From Pannonibacter tanglangensis (GTDB lineage Bacteria > Pseudomonadota > Alphaproteobacteria > Rhizobiales > Stappiaceae), in the NCBI RefSeq assembly GCF_009915685.1, contig NZ_JAABLP010000003.1: DNA of 64,000 nucleotides; one strand, given 5' to 3'. The stretch's first letter is position 1; the number at the start of each line of letters is the position of its first letter. Both the position numbers and the translations under genes were made by a program. The notes beneath the pieces are model-generated. The model saw nothing but the letters and a program-made list of their open reading frames with translations, was not told the origin of the DNA and did not search any database. Positions 59,925 to 64,000 of this stretch are shown here, piece by piece.

Positions 59925-60376
59925 GAGCTCTTCGGTCGTTGGGCCATGTGCGGGTCCTGGGCAGGCGGATCCGGCAGCAGGCGATCAGGTCGTTGGGTCT
60001 TTTAGCAGAATTGCGCGCGCATGCCACAGGAAGGCAGGCGAAGGCGGACGGGAATGTCAGAGGCGCTCCAAGCGTCCTCAGCGGCTAAATCGTCCGCAGG
60101 CCGGGCCCTGGGCAGCCGGGTTGCGCAGACGGCGCACGACAAAGCGCTTCGCCCGCATTCCGCTGGCGGCGAGGCTGGTCCCAGTCGTGGCAAGGCCGGT
60201 GGTCATGGCGCATCCCGTTGAAGCGAGCGGGAGTATACGCAGCCCGTGTTCAATGGCAAGATGAGCTTGGCCAGTCGCCTCTGGACCATTTTTAGTGAAG
60301 GCACGCTGCATGACGAAAGTGACCGTTGACTTGCCGCAGTCCGTCAAGCTGCGTCCTTGCGTTGATCGCGCCTTGG
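59925..60376. other. Gap upstream of pheS
   Basis: No gene is supported in these 452 bases. The ten bases GGTCGTTGGG occur at 59934-59943 and 59988-59997, just before pheS. A 42-codon minus-strand frame (60078-60206) has a weak ribosome site and no recognisable product. I found no tRNA or T-box leader. Confidence 0.5.
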
Positions 60377-60736
60377 TCACCCGTTCAGGCCCAGCAGAGC
60401 CTTGATCTTGCCCTGGATCTCGGGACCGATCTGCGGGCAGGATTCGATGTAGGCGGCCGCGCGGGCCGACCAGTCGAAACTCTTGATCTGATCGGACAGG
60501 ACGGCTCCCGAGGTCAATGCGCCTGCGGGCAAGGCAACCTCGAACGGGTACCCCTTGATCTGCGACGTGATCGGGCACAGGACGCAGAGGCGGGTCAGCG
60601 TGTTGTAGCGACGCGGCGACAGAACCAGCGCGGGCCGGCGCCTGGACTGTTCCCTGCCCTGCTGCGGGTCAAAGCTGATCCAGATGATGTCGAAGCGCTC
60701 GGGGCAATAGGCGTCCAGATCAGGCCGCGCGCTCAC
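60377..60736 (-). CDS. mazF: MazF/PemK-family endoribonuclease toxin
   Basis: A 119-residue toxin that cleaves mRNA at short sequences. The PemK/MazF fold markers are FDIIWISFDPQQGREQSRRRPALVLSP near the N-terminus, CPITSQIKGYPFEVALP, and VLSDQIKSFDWSARAA. The basic/arginine-rich loop and the S-x-x-R-x-x-P motif fit activity. It starts 2 bases after the antitoxin stop, a translationally coupled pair in the order antitoxin-toxin. Its position next to pheS is probably incidental. Confidence 0.92.
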   Translation of the reverse strand: MSARPDLDAYCPERFDIIWISFDPQQGREQSRRRPALVLSPRRYNTLTRLCVLCPITSQIKGYPFEVALPAGALTSGAVLSDQIKSFDWSARAAAYIESCPQIGPEIQGKIKALLGLNG

Positions 60737-60738
60737 GG

Positions 60739-60981
60739 TCAGGCCTCGTTGCCAACCGAGGGGCCGCCGCTGATCTCGCCATGCAGGCTTTCCGGCGTGA
60801 TGCCGTCCAGCAGCTGATCCAGCGAAAACTCCGGGGTATCAGCCACAGGTTTCAGCACCAGCGCGCCGTCAACGACCGAAATGTCCAGCTGCATGCCTTC
60901 GCGGGCGGAGATTTCGCGGGCAAAGGCCGTCGGGATCCGCAACGCAAGGCTGTTTCCCCATTTGGCGACTGTGGCGATCAT
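60739..60981 (-). CDS. mazE: AbrB/MazE-type antitoxin
   Basis: An 80-residue antitoxin with an N-terminal SpoVT-AbrB swapped-hairpin DNA-binding domain (residues 1-50, TVAKWGNSLALRIPTAFAREI) and an acidic C-terminal tail that wraps the toxin. ATG 60981 gives the standard start; upstream in-frame residues are unconserved. The pair probably autorepresses through this domain. Confidence 0.9.
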   Translation of the reverse strand: MIATVAKWGNSLALRIPTAFAREISAREGMQLDISVVDGALVLKPVADTPEFSLDQLLDGITPESLHGEISGGPSVGNEA

Positions 60982-61149
60982 GGCACGAGCTCCCGTTGGC
61001 GCAACCCATCGGATATACATTGAAGATACACTCCTGCGACCTCCTCCACAACCGGAAAGGTAACCGTCGACCGCAAAAGAGACTTCCCCGGCGCTGGACA
61101 CAGGCCTAGTCTGATGGTTCCCAAATCACTTTTCAGGAACATTCCTTCC

Positions 61150-62187
61150 ATGAACATCGATCTGTTGCGCCGGCTGTGCGAGACCCCGGGCGTTCCTGGT
61201 CACGAGCACCGGGTGCGGGCGCTCATCGAAACGGAAATCAAGGGCCTGTTCGACGAGGTGACCGTCGACCCGATGGGCTCGCTCCTGTGCCGGCGCGATC
61301 CGCGCAAGAAGTCGAAGTCGCCGAAGAAGGTGATGCTGCTCTGCCATATGGACGAGATCGGCTTCCTGGTCTCGCATGTGACGGACAAGGGCTTCGTCCA
61401 CGTTCATCCGGTCGGCGGGTTTGACCCGCGCAACCTGTTCTCGCGCCGCGTGCTGGTGTCGACGGACAAGGGAGATTTCAAGGCCGTGATGAACCCCGGC
61501 GGCCGGCCGATCCACATTTCCTCGCCCGACGAGCGCAAGAAGGTGCCGGAGCCGGACGAGTTCGTCATCGACATGGGCCTTGGCGAGAAGGCCAAGGAGA
61601 TCGTCAAGATCGGCGACATGGTGACCATGGACGAGCCGCTGCTGGAAATGGGCGACACCATCGTCTCCAAGGCGCTCGACAACCGCATCGCCTGCTGGCT
61701 CGGCATCGAGGCGATCCGCGCGCTCGGCAAGGCCAAGCATGAGTGCGAGATCCATGTCGCCTTCACGGCGCAGGAAGAAGTGGGCCTGCGCGGCGCGCGC
61801 ACTGCGTCCTACGCGATCAAGCCGGACATCGGCCTTGGCATCGACGTGACGCTGGCCTGCGACACGCCGGGCGTGCCCGAACAGGACCGCACGACGACGC
61901 TCGGCGGCGGCTTTGGCCTGCATGTGAAGGACGGCTCGTTCATCGCCGACCGCCAGCTGGTCAGCGAGATCGAGGCGCTCGCCATCGCCGAGAAGATCCC
62001 CTACCAGCGCACCATGCTGCGGTCCGGCGGCCAGGATGGCGCGGCGGCCCAGCAGGCGGCGGCCGGGGCCCGGGCGGTCGGCATCGTCGTCGGCACCCGC
62101 TACATCCACACGGTGACCGAGATGATCGCCAAGAAGGACCTGGAAGCTGCCCGCGACATCATCGCGGCCTATCTGAAGCAGGTCTGA
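61150..62187 (+). CDS. M42-family metallopeptidase
   Basis: A 345-residue di-metal aminopeptidase of the M42/TET family, expected to form large tetrahedral assemblies that trim peptides. Metal ligands lie in LCHMDEIGFLV (H and D), EEVGLRGAR (E), and HTVTEM near the end; the catalytic pair is in FTAQEEVG. The N-terminus MNIDLLRRLCETPGVPGHEHRVRALI is standard. ATG 61150 is chosen because an earlier ATG adds 12 unconserved residues. It is divergent from mazE across 168 bases. Confidence 0.94.
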   Translation: MNIDLLRRLCETPGVPGHEHRVRALIETEIKGLFDEVTVDPMGSLLCRRDPRKKSKSPKKVMLLCHMDEIGFLVSHVTDKGFVHVHPVGGFDPRNLFSRRVLVSTDKGDFKAVMNPGGRPIHISSPDERKKVPEPDEFVIDMGLGEKAKEIVKIGDMVTMDEPLLEMGDTIVSKALDNRIACWLGIEAIRALGKAKHECEIHVAFTAQEEVGLRGARTASYAIKPDIGLGIDVTLACDTPGVPEQDRTTTLGGGFGLHVKDGSFIADRQLVSEIEALAIAEKIPYQRTMLRSGGQDGAAAQQAAAGARAVGIVVGTRYIHTVTEMIAKKDLEAARDIIAAYLKQV

Positions 62188-62232
62188 TCGGCGCGCTCAG
62201 CTCTCCTGTCGTCCGGCGGCCATGCCGCCGTG

Positions 62233-62269
62233 CAAGGCTCCGGGCATCGCGTCGATTCCCGGAGCCTTG
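62233..62269 (+). promoter_or_regulatory. Hairpin covering the ribosome site of the nucleotidyltransferase gene
   Basis: A perfect 12-bp stem (CAAGGCTCCGGG at 62233-62244, CCCGGAGCCTTG at 62258-62269) with a 13-base loop includes GGAG (62261-62264), the ribosome site for the ATG at 62272. It follows the peptidase stop by 45 bases and has no T run, so it is better as a translation switch than as a terminator, though both are possible. Confidence 0.5.
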
Positions 62270-62271
62270 TC

Positions 62272-62934
62272 ATGTCCGCCAGCCTGTCCTGCCTTGACGA
62301 CGTCAGCTCCGACCGGCTGCGGCTGGGCGATCCGGCGCGGGCCAGCGAGGATGAGCGGCGGAGAGCGCTGATCCGGCTGATCGGCGCGATGCCGGTGGTG
62401 CTGCAGATCCTGGAGACAATCCGCGATCTCCGCCTGCCCGATGCGTGGCTCGTTTCCGGCGGGATCTACCAGAACGCCTGGAACCTGATGACCGGCAAGC
62501 CGGTTGGCCATGGCATCAAGGATTATGACGTCACCTATTTCGATGGCGGCGACCTGTCCTACGACGCGGAAGACCGGGTGATCCGGGCCGTTGCTGGCGC
62601 GCTGCCGGCGCTGTCCGGGATGATCGAGACGCGCAACCAGGCGCGGGTGCATCTCTGGTATCCCGCCCGATTCGGCAGTGCCTATCCGAGGCTCACCTGC
62701 AGCACGGAAGCGCTGACGCTCTATGCGTCGAAGACGCATGCTGTCGCGGCCCGGATGACCGGACAGGGCGCGATCGAGATCGCCGCGCCGTTCGGCCTTG
62801 CCACTCTCTTTGCCATGCGGCTGGTGCCGAACAGGGTGCTCGACACTGCGAAGACCCATGCCGAGAAGAGCGCAAGGCTGAAGGGCCTTTGGCCCGAGCT
62901 TCAGGTGATCGGCTGGGACGACGCGGAGGCCTGA
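62272..62934 (+). CDS. Nucleotidyltransferase family protein (DUF925-type)
   Basis: A 220-residue protein with the nucleotidyltransferase-like motif of the NTP_transf_6 group: LVSGGIYQNAWNLMTGKPVGHGIKDYDVTYFD, where the Asp residues of DYD probably bind metal. The remaining helical part has ALTLYASKTHAVAARM. Function is unproven; this family has been linked to neither a nucleic acid nor a sugar target. ATG 62272 has GGAG 7 bases upstream, buried in a hairpin. Its final 34 bases overlap the convergent regulator. Confidence 0.78.
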   Translation: MSASLSCLDDVSSDRLRLGDPARASEDERRRALIRLIGAMPVVLQILETIRDLRLPDAWLVSGGIYQNAWNLMTGKPVGHGIKDYDVTYFDGGDLSYDAEDRVIRAVAGALPALSGMIETRNQARVHLWYPARFGSAYPRLTCSTEALTLYASKTHAVAARMTGQGAIEIAAPFGLATLFAMRLVPNRVLDTAKTHAEKSARLKGLWPELQVIGWDDAEA

Positions 62935-63959
62935 GCGCGGCCCGCGTTTGCCTGCTGCCACCCGGTCGGGCTCTGGCCGGTGACACGCCGGAATTCACGG
63001 TTGAAGTTGGACTTGGTGCGGAAGCCCGCCTCGAACATCGCTTCCGTGACGCTGGTCCCGGCCGTCAGCGCCCGGCAGGCCAGCTCGACCCGGTAGCGGT
63101 TGACGAACTGGCTGACGTTCATCTGTTCCACCCGGTTGATGGCGGCGGAGAGCGTCTTGGCCGGAACCGTGAGGCGGCGGGCGAGGCGCGCAAGGGTGAG
63201 GTCCGGATCAGCGGCCAGGCGCGAGGTCGTCAGAAGATCGAACGCGCGGCCAACCAGCTGCCGCTCCTCGTCGCTCGGATGCGCCGCATCCGCCTGTTCG
63301 ACCGCCTCGATTGGGACGTCTTCGCCGGAAGCCTGCGTGTCGGGCTCATCCTGTGCCCGTTCCAGCCCCATCAGCCCGAGGCCCAGCAGCAACAGCGAGG
63401 ACGTGACGCTGGTGATGCTGCCCTTGAGGTCACCGGCGAAGAACAGGATATCGGCGACGATCAGCACGTCGCTGGCCGCCGATCCGATCAGCAGGATCGC
63501 GAGCAGCCGCCAGGAGCGCAAGGACGGCGCGCTGGATTCCAGCCGGGCCAGCGGCAAGAGGTCCGCCCCGTTCCGCATCGCATGCAGCATGAGCAGGCCG
63601 TAGCCGGTGAAGAGCGCCGGCAGAACCGCATCAAGCGTCAGCGGCGCGAAGACGATGCAGAAGAGCACGAAGGCCGGTGCGGCAAGCTGCACCAAAACAT
63701 CCCGTGGCGCCAGCGGGCGCAAGGCGCCCTGCACGAAGGCAAGCCAGGTCAACGGCGGGATGAGGGATGCCATGAAGGGCTGGAGGAAGCGCAGCTCCAC
63801 AATCCCGTAATGCTGCACGGCGGCGGCAATCAGCGACTGGACCGCCGAGACGGCGATCAGCAGGCGCAGCCAGCGACTGCCCTCGCCGCTCCAGACAAGA
63901 CGCAGGAGCAGGCAGGCGAGGATCGCGGCGGCAAAGACGGGGACGGGAAAGCTCGGCAT
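62901..63959 (-). CDS. Membrane-anchored AraC-type regulator
   Basis: A 352-residue protein with an N-terminal membrane region of about seven spans (residues 1-195, for instance VFAAAILACLLLRLVW and SSLLLLGLGLMGL) and a C-terminal AraC-type DNA-binding domain (about 250-345, with NRYRVELACRALTAGTSVTEAMFEAGFRTKSNFNREFRRVTGQSP). The architecture resembles 7TM-AraC transmembrane regulators that sense signals in the membrane. The linker around residue 205-225 is acidic. It overlaps the neighbouring gene tail to tail by 34 bases. Ligand and targets are unknown. Confidence 0.87.
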   Translation of the reverse strand: MPSFPVPVFAAAILACLLLRLVWSGEGSRWLRLLIAVSAVQSLIAAAVQHYGIVELRFLQPFMASLIPPLTWLAFVQGALRPLAPRDVLVQLAAPAFVLFCIVFAPLTLDAVLPALFTGYGLLMLHAMRNGADLLPLARLESSAPSLRSWRLLAILLIGSAASDVLIVADILFFAGDLKGSITSVTSSLLLLGLGLMGLERAQDEPDTQASGEDVPIEAVEQADAAHPSDEERQLVGRAFDLLTTSRLAADPDLTLARLARRLTVPAKTLSAAINRVEQMNVSQFVNRYRVELACRALTAGTSVTEAMFEAGFRTKSNFNREFRRVTGQSPTGWQQANAGRAQASASSQPIT

Positions 63960-64000
63960 CGGGCAAACCGGGTGTGCGTGGCGACGGCGCGACCGGTTGC

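Noticed and set aside
60078..60206. 42-codon minus-strand frame upstream of pheS
   Set aside because: Only a weak ribosome site, no homology I recognise and no phenylalanine-rich leader, so I do not report it as a gene.

Overview
The window is a GC-rich (roughly two-thirds G+C), densely coded chromosomal segment of an alphaproteobacterium. The gene content points to the Hyphomicrobiales, and something near the Stappiaceae (Stappia, Pannonibacter, Polymorphum, Labrenzia) is my best guess. The clues are class B PutA with a divergent Lrp-type regulator, HrpB, DUF1194 and DUF1186 proteins, a form II CO-dehydrogenase-like operon, many chemoreceptors, and sequences resembling CtrA boxes. The placement is an inference from gene families. 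I saw no rRNA or tRNA gene, insertion sequence, prophage, integrase or CRISPR array; the segment reads as core and niche-adaptation chromosome.

Layout. 1-2.3 kb: a BMP-type ABC binding protein and its SorC-family regulator on the minus strand, cut by the window edge. 2.2-2.7 kb: an operator-rich divergent region. 2.7-4.5 kb: two tandem DUF1194 (von Willebrand A-like) secreted proteins. 4.7-9.8 kb: methylglyoxal synthase overlapping glucokinase, then HrpB helicase and a DUF1186 protein. 9.9-13.7 kb: PutA and divergent PutR. 13.8-17.5 kb: a YnjBCD-type ABC transporter with overlapping genes. 17.5-18.3 kb: bacterioferritin and its ferredoxin, divergent from an SDR gene. 19.3-27.7 kb: four consecutive methyl-accepting chemotaxis proteins with different sensor domains. 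27.9-34.0 kb: a form II coxG-S-L-M operon plus a GAF/Fis regulator. 34.2-41.8 kb: RNA methyltransferases, an epimerase, a 1-Cys peroxiredoxin, an aberrant cold-shock-domain protein, LepA, an acetyltransferase and MepA. 41.9-47.5 kb: patatin, GNAT, an XRE-cupin regulator, a class II glutamine amidotransferase, an unknown repeat-bearing protein and a Rieske oxygenase. 47.7-52.2 kb: a PabB-PabC fusion, then the RimB-like protease, RimK and an M14-like deacylase. 52.2-56.3 kb: a methyltransferase divergent from an iron-complex-type ABC importer. 56.3-61 kb: pheT, pheS and a MazEF pair. 61-64 kb: M42 peptidase, nucleotidyltransferase and a membrane AraC-type regulator.

How it works together. Proline is imported elsewhere and oxidised to glutamate by PutA under PutR. 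Iron storage (Bfr/Bfd) and an iron-type importer have promoters that share a 10-base element. The four receptors feed a chemotaxis system encoded outside the window. The cox-like operon encodes a complete molybdenum hydroxylase (FeS, Mo and FAD subunits plus CoxG), but of the form II type whose physiological substrate is uncertain.

The most interesting non-coding structure is regulatory. There is a phased array of three GGCA-N5-TGCC palindromes at 2.4 kb and a set of CtrA-like TTAA-N7-TTAA motifs before receptor, murein hydrolase and unknown genes. Two long perfect hairpins bury part or all of a ribosome binding site, at 3.6 and 62.2 kb. A 29-bp operator overlaps the start codon of an XRE-cupin gene, and a 33-bp tandem repeat has a patatin stop codon at the centre of a palindrome. 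No wholly new multi-gene system is evident.
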